64,000 bases of DNA from Gymnogyps californianus (lineage: Eukaryota > Chordata > Aves > Accipitriformes > Cathartidae), in the NCBI RefSeq assembly GCF_018139145.2, contig NC_059500.1, positions 56,447,580 to 56,511,579 on the forward strand, given 5' to 3'. The position numbers and the translations under genes are program-made. Below, in pieces: positions 1 to 13,200 of the stretch. Within the stretch, counting starts at the first letter, position 1. Each line of letters opens with the position of its first letter. Under the pieces are notes generated by a model that saw only the letters and a program-made list of their open reading frames with translations, was not told where the DNA came from and did no database searches.

Positions 1-2629
1 GAATTTCAGCAAGCACTTCATGATGTTATCAGCACTGCAATTTTCTACCCCAAAATTAATAACTGGAATTATATATCATCTTATGTCACAAAATTATCCC
101 AGAATTCAGCTAAATTGTATCCTGCTTTTTTATTATATTTTCCATAATATTAATTTCCCAAATATACCTAGACATTTGCAGATCTAAACATTTTTTTAAG
201 TGTCTCGAGTACCTGTTGGAAGAATGTTTTTGAAAAAATAGTTGAACTCTTTATCCAAGAAACAAACCATAGGATCAATCTGTCAGATTTGATAACTCAG
301 ATATTATCACAACTAGCAGGAAAACAGCAGACTGCTTGAAAAGATAAATTAGTTAATTAATTGTAATCTCTTTATATTTAGCAATAAAATAATGCAAATC
401 TCTTATATGTACAAAATGGTAGTTCTTCTCCTTCTTTACATTTTTGAATGTGTTATCATGTCTCTAAATACTGCCTAAAAAGTTAGTTTTAAAAAGTAAA
501 TGTCAGCCATTCTATTCTTAGGAGCTAAAAGGTATCCAAGCAATTAGGCCAATGTGTTTGTATGTGTTGGTCTAAAATGGGTTAATCCTTAAAAAATGAA
601 GCTATTTCTTATCGTATGGCCAAACATTCTCTTCACCCACTCAAAAAGTAAAAGAACCAATAAGCAGGAAAAAAATATGCTGTATCAGTATGGCATTCTT
701 CAACTGATGAAATGGGACAAGGGGCCCCATTAAAAATAAAAGGCATCAATACAGTTATGTTGCTGTTATCTGGCCTTCCTGATGGGCTACTTTCAGCCTT
801 TATTTCAATAATTTATTATCAGTATAAATCTTTTTTTTACAATTGGGATGGGGAGCTGTGCCTTTTTATTTATAGTAGAGACTGTTTTCTTAATCATGTT
901 GTTAAAAATAGCTTCATGAACGGACAGGAGTACAGAATATAACACAGTGCAGTCTCGGTTAGGGTCATCAACAGATTATCTCCAGATTATCTGGATTATG
1001 CAATTACCCCTGTGAAATGTAGGTGTGTTACAAATTTAAAATTAATCAGATTTTACAAAAACTATTATTAAGTCAAGATAACAACTGTTGGCCTAATGTA
1101 TTTAAGTCATGGTGCATTTTAGTGTCGATTTCATCATTAATACAGCGAAGCACGAAAAGACTAGTAAAACTCAAATTCTTAAACTCATTTAAAAAGATCT
1201 TGCACTGACTGTACCAAGTAGTCTTGGTGTAGGGATTTTGCTGTTGTTACCCTGTCCACTCCCAAATGAATTTCAAATATGTCTTTATCTTGACCATTTT
1301 CCCCTCCTCCAACATTCCTCCAACAGCTTTAACAAAGCCAACTTCATTGTCACTTGGCAAGTTGGAGCCTTGATTCTTCCTGGAATATAGTGCAGAAAAA
1401 GCACCATGCATTTCCCCAGATATACAAAATTCAGTACAATGTGTCAAAATTGTAGCAAAGGGAAAGAACTCTAGATTTCCTCTTGTGAACCAAAATGCCG
1501 CTTCCACAAGGTCTCATGCTCCGACCAGAAGCAAGTCCATTCCAAGGGATTCTCCTAGGAAGTCTGGCACATAAAATAGCCCTACTCACCAGCAGCCAAC
1601 TGCAAAACACACTGATCCCTCTGCATTTCTTGGGAAGAAATAACTTTACAAAATTTTAGTGAAGACACAGGTCCCGCGCTGTGCACATATTTTAAAATCT
1701 ATACGCACAGACATTGAAATCCTTCCTGCATTTATCATATAACAGAAGTTATCCTTTGGCTGGGGGACTGGAAAATAAATCAAAACACACATTCAAAATT
1801 ACATCTGAAATTTGCTTGCACTCTTCACCAGGAACATGGTCCACATTACGATGGCATTGCTAATATCACTTCTTTGAAAAAGATATGCACAGGAAAATGT
1901 AAGCATAGAGATGACTAGCGCTGCTCTGAATGCACAGTGTGGGACCCTAGCCTACTAGAGGAACTAAATTAAAATGCTGACTTAGAAGTGAAGGGTCAAA
2001 TTTAGTTCAGTCAAATTCACATTACAACAAGTGTGAAATCAATGGAACCACTCAGAAAAGAAAGTTGAATGAGAGGCACAGTATGTGAAAATAATATCTT
2101 TCTGTTCTTAATCACTAAATACTCTATGTGAAAGGAACTGTATTTCTCCTGCCTAAATAATGGCTGCCCATAATCTGTAGGTTAGCAAGGTTAATACAGA
2201 AACACACTAATGGATCATGATGGAGACAATTTGAAAACTCTTCCATGCACACCTAATAACTACTTGCTATTTGTAACTTACTTATGTGTGATTTAGGATT
2301 TCATTGTTTGTAATGCAATCTAATTACCATTTACATATCTGCCATTGAAGATTCTCTCTATTATCTGTTTTAATTTCCATGCTACCTATGTTTTTGGCAA
2401 AATAACTTTCGCATCCTCAGATGCGATTATTAGGTAGTACTCTGTCAAAGACGACAGCTGTCAGAGCAACCTCAGAAGTCCTGGGAGAGACCGAGGGTCA
2501 CAGGTGGTTCAGGATGGATTTGATCCTATAACAGCCTGGTACCAGTGGTCATGAAATTCTGAATTATTTGTCTATTATTATGCCCAGTCCTGAAAACCGT
2601 GTCCTCAACATTTTTTGACTCATGGCCTT
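1..2629. other. Intergenic, nothing recognised
   Basis: AT-rich unique-looking sequence. The open frames (for example 712-942 and the minus-strand one at 1247-1507) are short, lack family resemblance and show no splice-consistent continuation. Confidence 0.7.
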
Positions 2630-3222
2630 TGTTGTGGTTTAACCCCAGCTGGCAACTAAGCACCACACAGCTGCTCGCTCACTCGCCCCTGCTGGGATGG
2701 GGCAGAGAGTCAGAAGAGTAAAAGTGAGAAAACTCATGGGTTGAGATAAAGACAGTTTAATAGGTAAAGCAAAAGCCACGCACGCAAGCAAAGCAAAACA
2801 AGGAATTAATTCACTACTTCCCATCGGCAGGCAGGTGTTCAGCCATCTCCAGGAAAGCAGGGCTCCATCACACGTAACCATTACTTGGGAAGACAAACGC
2901 CACCACTTCGAAAATCCCCCCCTTCCTTCTTCTTCCCCCAGCTTTTATTGCTGAGCACGACGCCATATGGTCTGGGATATCCCTTTGGCCAGTTGGGGTC
3001 AGCTGTCCCGGCTGTGTCTCCTCCTAACCTCTTCTGCACCCCCAGCCTACTCGGGCAGGGCGGTGTGAGGAGTAGAAAAGGCCTTCACTCTGTGCAAGCA
3101 GCGCTCAGCAAGAACTAAAACATCCCTATGTTATCAACACTGTTTCCAGCACAAATCCAAAACACAGCCCCATACTGGCTACTGTGAAGAAAATTAACTC
3201 TACCACAGCCAAAACCAGCACA
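2630..3222 (-). mobile_element. Solo LTR, avian endogenous retrovirus (ERVL-like), divergent subfamily
   Basis: On the + strand the element runs from TGTTGTGGTTTAACC to ...AAAACCAGCACA, with TG/CA termini. It is flanked by a perfect 5-bp duplication GCCTT (2625-2629 and 3223-3227). The polyadenylation signal reads ATTAAA on the minus strand (TTTAAT at 2756-2761), which sets the orientation. The outer parts match the other three LTRs here, but the segment at about 2765-2935 replaces their ATT-rich region with unrelated sequence, so this is a distinct or recombinant subfamily. No internal viral genes are present. ERVL-like is inferred from the 5-bp duplication and termini. Confidence 0.85.
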
Positions 3223-3227
3223 GCCTT

Positions 3228-5854
3228 GCAAAAAGCAGGCTGCAACTTTCTAGTTATTTAAGCTTGGAAGTCTTCTGTAGATTTTAATGAGTTAGGAGCC
3301 TTCAATCTGCCCTGTCATAAGCTGTCTTGAGATGTTCAGGTATATACAACCAGCTGTTAGACACTCCTATGGAATTTAAGAATGCGAGCACGTTAGTGGA
3401 TATATGCAGAATCTTTCATGCTTGCTTCTGTGCATAAAAAGTCTAAGGGTCTGGCCTTTCTTGGCGTATGTTTTATGTTTCAGCTTTTACAGGGAGAAAG
3501 GCAGTCATATATTTCACTGTTATGAAATATTAATAACTGGAAATAGAATATCATTGTTATATAAAAATTTCTATCATCTCTTACTTTGTTGCTTTCATGA
3601 TTGGTTTTTTTATTAAAAGGAAAAATATTGGTAGACTTCCTCTGTGATTCTTTAATTACGAGTGTGGATAGAATTACTGATACCATTTCATGGCACCAGC
3701 ATATATGTCTACAGGATTTATTACTCAGTTCATGTCTGCTCTTTTATGGATTTCATCCAAGAGATGCTTGAACACCGAGCTCTTGAAATGTCTCCCTTGT
3801 GGTGGTTCAACTGCACTGAGCTGCATCAGCAAATAGCATTGACACTCACGAAGGCAGCAACTGTTACATTCCAGCATAGTTTGATTTAGTGCAGAATTTT
3901 TATAGATGTATTCTGCTGTAACCCTTTTCTATCCACTACCTGACGCAAGAAAGGTCTAAAAATCAGTTTAATGGAGTTTAAAAGACTCTGGTATTCCTCT
4001 GAAAATTTATCTTGGAAATATGATAAATACCAGCACAAGTATGGTCCATCATGTGAAGAAAAATCAAAATGCGTAGGGTTTTTTTTTGTCATGCTTAACC
4101 ACTTACAGAAAAATGGTTAAAGAAATTAATCTTAATTATCAAATTATTTTTAAAGATACTTCAAAATATGTAAAATCAAAGATCATTTCTAGAAGGTGAG
4201 GCATAGGATCCCTACACAGCTAGCATCTATGTCTACATACTGAGTTTCAGTGATGAACTGTGAAAATCTAGTAACATTCAGTAAGCCTGCTGCATGGATA
4301 AAGGTACTTGTAAGTGAAAATTTGCATGTGGAATCATGGAAACATCATTAAATATTTGGCTCTAAGCTTTACACTGGTATGTCAACATGCAGTGAATATA
4401 AAGCAGGTTAAAGGCAGAGGTCAGTATACTGCTAGTTCACTAACCAGCCACTGGCCTCTTACCAGAAACAGCACTCAAATCTCATTAAACTGTTCTTTAT
4501 CTAAGTAAGTGGGGGAAGAATGTACATCAGCTGCCTTCATTGAGGGACAAATGGCATACAAGTGTTAAGGCTCTCACTGCTTTCAGTGATGAAGGTGAAG
4601 AACAAAAACATAAACACAAATAGCATCTTCCAGGTGTTACATTGCGATTGTTAAATAATGGACAACACTGGAACAAGAAAAGACAATGGCTGAAACCTGG
4701 TGACAGATAAGAATGAAGAGCCCTCGATTTTGTGGTTATAAAGTGTAGGTCTCAGAACTGATAGATTACACTGAGGGTGGTAGCTGTCCCAAAGACTTCC
4801 TGGGTGATGCTGCCAAGTCACCTAGGCATCCATTTTCAAAATTCTTCATTTAGACAAGCTTGAAACAAACGGGAGATAGAAATCAGCAGCAGCTCAGAAT
4901 GTCTTGCTCTAATTCTCTCATACAAGGCCCCCAATACAGGTAGACTCTAATGCATTAAAGGTTAACGGACATCAAGTAGAATCTCTACTGCTTGAGGTTC
5001 CCCACCTGCAAAATGGGTGCAGCTTCAGGTTAACAAACACAAGGCAACAAACGTTACTGGGACTGTCTTCACTGTCTCTTACCATAGCATCATTCTACTC
5101 GGTCTGTGTAATTTCTACTTATATTGCCTGTCTGCCTTAGAAATATTTATTGAAACCCCAAACAGACAGGTTTTTGTGGCCATCCTTCCCTTGTAACCTC
5201 TCCTCCTTGCTGACGACATCACTGTAGAGACTGATGGATGAAATGCACAGAGAACTGAGGCTCCTCTGGGTCCACTATGATTGTGTAACCTCTTCACTTT
5301 CTGTGCCAGCTTGTCCTAATTGAGGACAGGCAGTCCTAATTGATAGAATTGCAACTAAAAGAACAACTTGCATTTGTAAAACTCACCCGGAGGAGTGAGA
5401 ATATGCAAGACTGTGCCCTTAAAAGTCCACTACCCGTATAACAGCCAAGACCATGCTACTCCATTTCTGTTTTCTTCAACACCCTTCCACGGTCAATGTA
5501 ACATGTTCTACCACAGCACAAATTTCCAAAGCACTGTATGAACATCAAGGCAACATTACAATGTGCATGTCAATAATTGTTCATTCATGGATTCTGTTCT
5601 GGGAAATTACTAGTTGTGCTGAACTACAAAACTGACGCACTAGAGGTGGGGTATTGTTTGGAAATTATCTCAAATTATGTACTTCAGGTTAAATAATGAA
5701 GTAGATTCTGTTATGGTTTATTTTAGAAAAATTACTGCCATCACATTGTTGCTGAGAAAAGCACAGCAATAGCAAAAGGAATGTCTTAAAGGCTGAAAAA
5801 AAGTTAATTTTCTACAAAGAAGTCCCTAATAAAAACAATGCAAGAAAACAATTT
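3228..5854. other. Intergenic, nothing recognised
   Basis: AT-rich sequence between the first LTR and the CR1 at 5855. I found no coding, RNA or repeat signal. Confidence 0.7.
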
Positions 5855-6466
5855 GTTATGTAGAGCCCTTGCTGCAAAGAAGGCTAATGATATGCTGGGC
5901 TGCATTAGGAGGAGTATTGCCAGCAGGTCGAGGGAGCTGATCCTTCTCCTCTCCTCAGCACTGGTGAGGCCACACCTGGAGTACTGTGTCCAGTTCTGGG
6001 TTGTCCATTGCAAGAGGGATGTGAACATACTGGAGAGAGCCCAGTGAAGGGCCACGAAGATGATGAAGGGACTGAAGCACCTCTTCTGTGAGGAAAGGCT
6101 GAAAGAGCTGGGACTGTTCAGCCTCGAGAAGAGAATGCTCAGGGGGGTCTCATCAATGTATGTAAATACCTGAAAGGAGGGTACATAGAATACAGAGCCA
6201 GGGTCTTTCCAGTGGTGCCCAGTGACAGGACCAGAGGGAGAAACACAGAAGGTTCCTCCTGAACATAAGGAAACACTTTTTTTACTGTGAGAGTGACTAA
6301 GCATGAGCACAGGTTGCCCAGAGAGGTTATGGAGTCTCCATCCTTGGAGATCTTCAAAATGCATCTGGACATGGTCCTGGGCAACCAGCTTTAGGTGGCC
6401 CTGCTTGAGCAGGGAGGTTGGACCAGATGACCTCCAGAGGTCCCTTCCAACCTCAACCATTCTGTG
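5855..6466 (+). mobile_element. CR1 LINE, 5'-truncated, 3' part of ORF2 and 3' UTR
   Basis: The translated + strand contains the CR1 reverse-transcriptase tail: [19 protein letters not shown], then [18 protein letters not shown] and LERAQ, then a frame interrupted by stops. The 3' end TCAACCATTCTGTG matches CR1 ends. It is 5'-truncated and mutated, so it cannot encode a functional protein. The long minus-strand open frame covering 5804-6517 is the antisense of this element. Confidence 0.92.
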
Positions 6467-6596
6467 TATGCTATACATTATGATTTGGAAAATATCTCCA
6501 AAAGAAAATAAAGCCATTTCTGCAGTTTATATGGAATTATATTCTGTTATGTATTCAGAAAGGAGATTTTTCTCACCTAGAACTGCCATATCCTTC

Positions 6597-7217
6597 TGTC
6601 CTGGTTTCGGCTGGGACAGAGTTAACTCTCCTCTTAGTAGCTAGTACAGTGCTGTGTCTTGGATTTAGTGTGAGAATAATGTTGATAACACACTGATGTT
6701 TTAGTTGTTGCTAAGTAGCGCTTATCTTAAGCCAAGGACTTTTCAGTTTCCCATGCTCTGCCAGCAAGCAGGTGTGCAAGAAGCCGGGAGGGAGCATAGC
6801 CGGGACAGCTGACCCCAACTAGCCAAAGCGATATTCCATACCATAGAACGTCATGCCCAGTATGTAAACTGGGGGGAGTTGGGCAGGAGGGGCGGATTGC
6901 TGCTCGGGCATTGGTCAGAGGGTGGTGAGCAACTGCATTGTGCATCACTGGGGTTTTTTTCTTTTTTTTCCCCTTCTCCCCTCTTCTTTTTTTTTCTGTT
7001 GTTATAGTCCTTTTCATTACTATTACTATTATTGTTATTATATTTCATTATTATTATTGTTAGTATTATATTTTACTTTAGTTATTAAACAGTTCTTATC
7101 TCAACCCATGAGTTTTACCTTCTTTCCCGATTCTCCTCCCCATCCTACTGGGAGCCGGGGGAGAGTGAGGGAGAGGCTGTGTAGTGCTTAGCTGTTGGCC
7201 GGGTTTAAACCACAACA
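6597..7217 (+). mobile_element. Solo LTR, avian endogenous retrovirus (ERVL-like)
   Basis: Runs from TGTCCTGGTTTCGGC to ...AACCACAACA. A degraded TATA box TATGTAAA lies at 6861-6868 and the polyadenylation signal ATTAAA at 7084-7089, so the sense strand is +. A T-rich/ATT-rich segment occupies about 6950-7080. The flanks CCTTC/GCCTC are not a clear target duplication. No internal region or second LTR is attached, so it is a solo LTR left by recombination. Open frames crossing it are chance. Confidence 0.85.
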
Positions 7218-10200
7218 GCCTCTTTCCTTGACAGCAAATGATCTGTCCATCAGTTCTAAAATTCAGCATAACAAAGGAATGAATGAAACAAATATTAAAT
7301 TGACTTATTTTACCTAAACACATTTTCTGGTTCATAACAAATGTTTTTCTAATTTATATGGATTTTTTTTTTATTTTTCAGAAGGGATATAGCACAGTGA
7401 CAAACATGGCAAATCAGTGTTGAAGAATTATATCTATAAAGAAATCATTAGCATAGCTTTTAAAGACACAAAAAGAAACACTTCTCCAACTGGGCAGTAA
7501 TATAAATCTTCTGTGGGAAGAGACTTCAGTAATTATTTCTTTTTTAATTGCTAGGGAAGTGAAGATGTTTGATGAACATAATTGTTATTTAAAGATGACA
7601 GGCAGAAAGGATGCTCACCTCCCTGTACAGAGTTGGGAAACAAATAGGTTCACTAGTACACAACATTTCTTATGGAATAAGGCATGTTGGCTGTCAAGCT
7701 CTGCTACTAGCTGCTGTCTAGGGAAACAATTTCCAAACTGAAACCACTGATGATCCATGTGGTCATGATAATTGGTCATAGACATACGGGGAGCAATACA
7801 AACCAGCAAAAACCAAAATGTGGCATTCAAAAATGTAATGTTACACTGTGCAAAAAAAGGCTGCAAGAAAATTTGAGGGCTGGCAGAAGTCCGTCAGTTC
7901 AAAAGGCTGTGGGAAAGAGTTTGCAGTAATGCCAGGAAATTGATACAGAGTCCAAGGTCTGCAAAATTATTACAAGCTCCAAAGTAATCTGCTGTCTTTA
8001 TGACAAAAGGGGCTACATATAAACTAAATACACAATCTGAATATGACAGAGCATGGGGCACTTAAAGAATTTCTCCATGTAGAACCTCTTGGGACTGGAG
8101 ACCGCCTGTTAAGAACTTGGAGAAGAGAAATAGGGTTTCACAGCCTTGAAAGAATTCAAACTAGAAATTTTGGTATTTAAGTTTTTCATGCTTATACTAA
8201 TTTTTTAACAGAAAAAAATCCGGAATTATAAAAATTTTCCCACTGTGGCTCTTTGTTTTTCCTTTCAACAGCCAACACCAGAATATAGCACTGGATGAAG
8301 ATCATGGGATCCTTTTATTGTAGGCCAATGAAAGAGAGCCACAGATTCTGTATAAAAATAGATTAAGCGTATAGACTTTCTTTTTGTAAATGAAATAATA
8401 ACACAGTGCTGCTAAGATTGAAAGATATAAACAGCTGACTTTCATCCCATATGGGGCACATTCCTTTTCTCAGCTCCCACATCTCCAAGGGAAGTGTGCC
8501 TGGTGCAGTATGAAGTACCTCTCTGAAAGCCTCTGTGTGCCTTGCTGGAAGTATCCTTTACAATGCCCAGGTTTGCAGAGGCAGCAGGGAGAGGACTACA
8601 GCTACCGTATCTTCCCCACTCCTCCACCTTTGAGATGGAGGTGAGAACTAACAATATTCCATGCCCAAAGATACGCAAAAGGAATAAAAGGACATCGCAT
8701 AGTCTCCACCCCTCCTTTTATATCTGCAATAAGATCAGACACAATTTGGTCACAAACAGTGAAATTATTATTGGTTTCAAACTGCAACAGGGAGCGTAAG
8801 AAAGGTTGTGCAATAAATGCCTTCAGTAATCTCCAGGATACTTCTGGCCAGCAGTCAGAATGCCTCCAGGGAATATGAAGAAATACATGCCAAAGCAAGA
8901 GCTCTGCTGCCATTCAATCACACTTAATGCCTCAAATACTGTAAATTAACTTAGCTCCGTTAATGACTGTTTAGAGCTGTGAGGGTTTTTCAGGCTCATC
9001 TCTGATATTTTATAGAGGGATATTTTGTCCAGGACAGGTCAGTTAATGTCTTTCTAAACATGTTTCCTCAGCAAGAATGTTTACAGCTTGTACTGGAACA
9101 CTTTCCAGGGATGCTTGTTCTTTGATAAATTTCCAATATCTAAGTAAACACAAGTCCAATTACTCATTCTTTCTTTTGGGGGGTTAGGGAGAGAGAGTAA
9201 TTTCTTCTCTCATGCCTAACATGTTCATCATTCTATCCGGTTTTTTTTCTAAATCAGCTTGGAATTCATTGTTTCAACAGCCATTTTTATTGGGGAGAAA
9301 AAAGGCTGATGTTTTTTAAATTATAGTGATGATGCCTTGCTCAAGAGATGCTATTAGATTTTTCAAAGGTGGTTGTCACAGCAGTACTGTAATAACCCAG
9401 AGTTCCTTTGGAATCATTTTTCTAAGTTAAACATAAGAATTTTACTAAATATTTGACCTCGTGATTATATCTAAGTGGATATTCCCATATTTAAAAAGTT
9501 GATGCCCTTGAGAAATCCAGCTCTTTGGCCTTTTGGTCTCCATTGGGCAATGAGTGAAATCCTAGCACCACATAAAATGTGGGAATGCTGCCAATGCTTT
9601 TGATGAGGCCAGAGTTAGTTAGGGATGATGTCATAATTTTGTTTTTACTATACAACTTTCCTGGCTATCTAGACCTGGATATGACTCAGATATTGTAATA
9701 TATTTTAAGCTGTAATCATGAAACACATACAATTTCTTCTTTATATCTGTAAGCATAACAAAAAAATTAAAAACAGAAGAGAAAAGCAACCTAATCGTGT
9801 TTGTAATACTGAGATGTTTCATAATACAGTTCCTATACTTCAGGGAATTTACATTTGTCATGTCATCATTTTGGCTTTTAGTATTAAGTTATTTACAAAT
9901 ATGACTTGCTGGAATGCAAGCAATCAATTTCTCTATTTTTATGTCATCATGGCTGAGCACTTTGGGACCATGTATCCTAATGGATCAGTAACTGTATTTC
10001 TTCTTAAGCATACCGTATAAGAGGGCACACAGAAATCACAGCTGTGTCAAAGCTAGCACAAATCTAGCCGACCTGATTACAGATGGAATGTTGTGGTTTT
10101 TCATTCTCTAGATGAGGATTCATTGCCATCTCTTTGAGCAGAGTTGTGAGAAAGAAATAAAACTATTATATTATTTGGGCAAAATACTGCAATATGTATT

Positions 10201-13200
10201 TTTATCAGAATATTTTGGGGCACATACAGGTGTGTTCTTGGGTCTCCCTTGTATCCAGACCCTTGAAACTACTCCTGATCCCTTTTTAAAGGATTTGGTA
10301 ATTGCTCTAGACCCCACAGACGGTGCATTCTTTGTGCGTGGGACTTCCAGCTATCACACAAAATAATAATAACCTCTGCAATTTCTAGGCCAGCCTTTCC
10401 TGAAGTCTTTTTAGCCAGACACGCTTTGAAAAATTAGCGGTATTCCACAGAGTGCTTGTTCAGCCTCCCATACCTGTCACCACCTCTCCTTTGCCCTGCC
10501 AGCTGCACTGCTGGTGCTGGCAGGACTCTCACCCAACCAGGCTCACCAGGCAGACAGGACCGTGCACCAGCGTCGCAGCCAGCCCTGCCCTGGCTCCCCA
10601 GCACACTGGTCCCAGGAGCACCATGCAACAACACCCAGGCTACTTCTTTGGGGCCAAGACAGCTTCATCAGGTACACGCCACACCTCATCATTTGGGAAG
10701 TGGTGCTTTAGGATATAGCAATTTATAAAAACTGAAATCAAGGAGCAACAAAGTAAGTTATACAACACTTTATTCTAAGAAAGAACTAGGTAAATTAAAA
10801 GGAGGAGGAGAAAGCTGGCAATCCTCCTTCTCTTCCCTTTCTCTGAGCCATTTTTATTCCCAGCTCCACTGCTTACACATCTTGGATATCTACCAGACAT
10901 CCTCATTATCTTTTTCTCTCTTTTATAACCCTTCTCTTTCTTCTAGTACCTTGTCCTTCTCTAGTTCTTCTCCACAAAGTTTTTTTCATCTTTCTCAGGT
11001 TAGCCAATGTCTAACCTCTCATAGTATTTCTTTTCTTTCAATCTCCTCCAGCACCACTATCTGGGAAATAACCCACATACAGACCTTCGCAGTTGGTTAA
11101 TGTAGTCACCAGCACTGCTCCTAAAAAGTAGAAGAGGGGCTTTCAGCACTCCTTTGCTGCTGTTGCCTTCACTCACTGTAAAGGCAGAAGTAAGCCGTCT
11201 ATGCCTGTGTCTCTACCCCCCTCTTTGTAAATTTTGTCATCCTCACATAAGAAATCTTTGCCTGGTAGGCACTTATAACTTTTCTGCTGGTTCTACTACT
11301 GTCACTTTTCCACTCACAGGAAAGGAGTTGAAAACTTTTGTAAAACACAGTGCTGGTGACAACAGATGGCATTCTCAGTGCAGCTCATTCAACTCCTTCA
11401 GAAGATCTCCAAAGATTTCTCCTGTCTATTAATTCCTACTGTTTCCAGATGGACAACAAGTAGCTTTACAAAACAGGAATCAAACAGGATCCAGTGCTCT
11501 ATCGAAAAAACTTGGTTGGCCAACCAAGAACAACATTGAAATGACAGAAAATGTTCATGAAGAATTTTCTGTTAAAAATGGTACCTGGACAGATGATGAA
11601 CTTATTATGTCTGCAACTGCCACCAGCCTTGGTTTACATGTTGATGGCCTGCTTCACACATTTTCCCTATTCATTTATTTAACATACCAGCTTTTAACCT
11701 TTCTGACCTTCAGCCTGCCCAGTGAAACTATATCCTTAAAGTATATGTGTCATTTATTTTAGTTTAAACACATCATAATCAATACACTTTTCCTACAGAG
11801 CATTTATATTTTAAATTCTACTTAAAATGTACTTGGCATCCTATGACTAATCTCAGAGAAATGGCTGGTGTAGATTGCTTCAGGCAATAACAGCTTTAGC
11901 TGCTACTGCTAAATTTATCTTCAATTGTGAATCAAAACCCTTCGGAAGGCGGCTTATTCCTTTGTAGTGATACAAAACAGAAACTAACTTGAGATAGATC
12001 TCAACAGCTAACACTAAACACCATCTTGCCTGTATGTAGTTGAAAAAATATTTTTAGCTTAGAAAAACGTGGATCAAATTCTCACAAGCAGTGACCCAAA
12101 TATAAAAAGTTCATATGTCATTTCTGTTAACAGTGAGTTCTTTCAGTCCCCAGCTTAATAGAGATAGTTCATGAACTTCACTAAAAAGAAATACACTTTG
12201 GATGGCCAAAATAGCAGTGATATTTTCATATTCTTGTAGACCAGGAACTAGTTAAGTTAGTAATTTTGCACAGACTGATGGTCAATGGAAAATTTTGTCT
12301 ATGAAATTAATTAATCTTGTCTGTGAAATTAATTAATTAATCTGTGATATTTCTGTCTAAGCAGCACGCCCAGTTAATCATGTATTTCTCACAGTTAGTG
12401 ACCAGGTCTTTGCCAAGTTATTCATCTTACTTTGTTCTCACATATTATGCTTCCAAAAGATGTAAACTGCATATTGCTGAACAAATCCTGCAATATTTTA
12501 CTAGAGTAATTAACTGTATGCAAATATATATTTCATTAACTACTTAAATCTTCCTTCCTTCTGCCCGTCCATCCGTTTTATTCTTCTTACAGCCTTAAAA
12601 ACAGTGTTTTAACGCAAATACTCACATTTGCACCTTGTTCTCCTTTTTGAGGACAGCAGTTTTCTGTCAGATTTCTCATTTTTTGCTAGGTTTCTTCATC
12701 TCGCTTATTTCTTGTCTAGGGAACACAATAACTTCCAGTACTCTGACAAATCCACCAACATTAAGCAAGAATAAACATCCCAGCTACTAGGTGATGTAGA
12801 ATCACAATTTTGGTTTTCCCCTGACTTTCGTGGTCAATAAAACAGTAATATTAACATTTAAATATGGTTCATGACCACCTAAGTTGACATCTCACTGATA
12901 TAAATTGGACAGTAATACCTCTTCTACCTCTTGTTTTGAAATTTGCAAACTCGGGCAAATATCACACCACCTTTACATTAATTTCAAGGTTTTATTCAAT
13001 CATAACTTTACACTTATTACAAATAGAAGACAAAAAATCAGAGCAATCACAGGACACATTACCACCATCCATAGAACACCTCAGGTTGTTTCCTATTTCT
13101 CTGTTCAACAAACCAAAAATTCAGTTAAGTGATTCTTTGTAATCTAGAGAACAAATTTGCATGGGAACTGCACAGCTTCCCTTATGACTAAGAAAACTGC

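Noticed and set aside
5804..6517. Minus-strand open frame of 237 codons
   Set aside because: It is the antisense of the plus-strand CR1 fragment. The protein has no resemblance to a known family.
10434..10730. Overlapping frames of 65-90 codons in a GC-richer patch
   Set aside because: Three overlapping plus frames and one minus frame are open at the same time, with no family resemblance or splice context.
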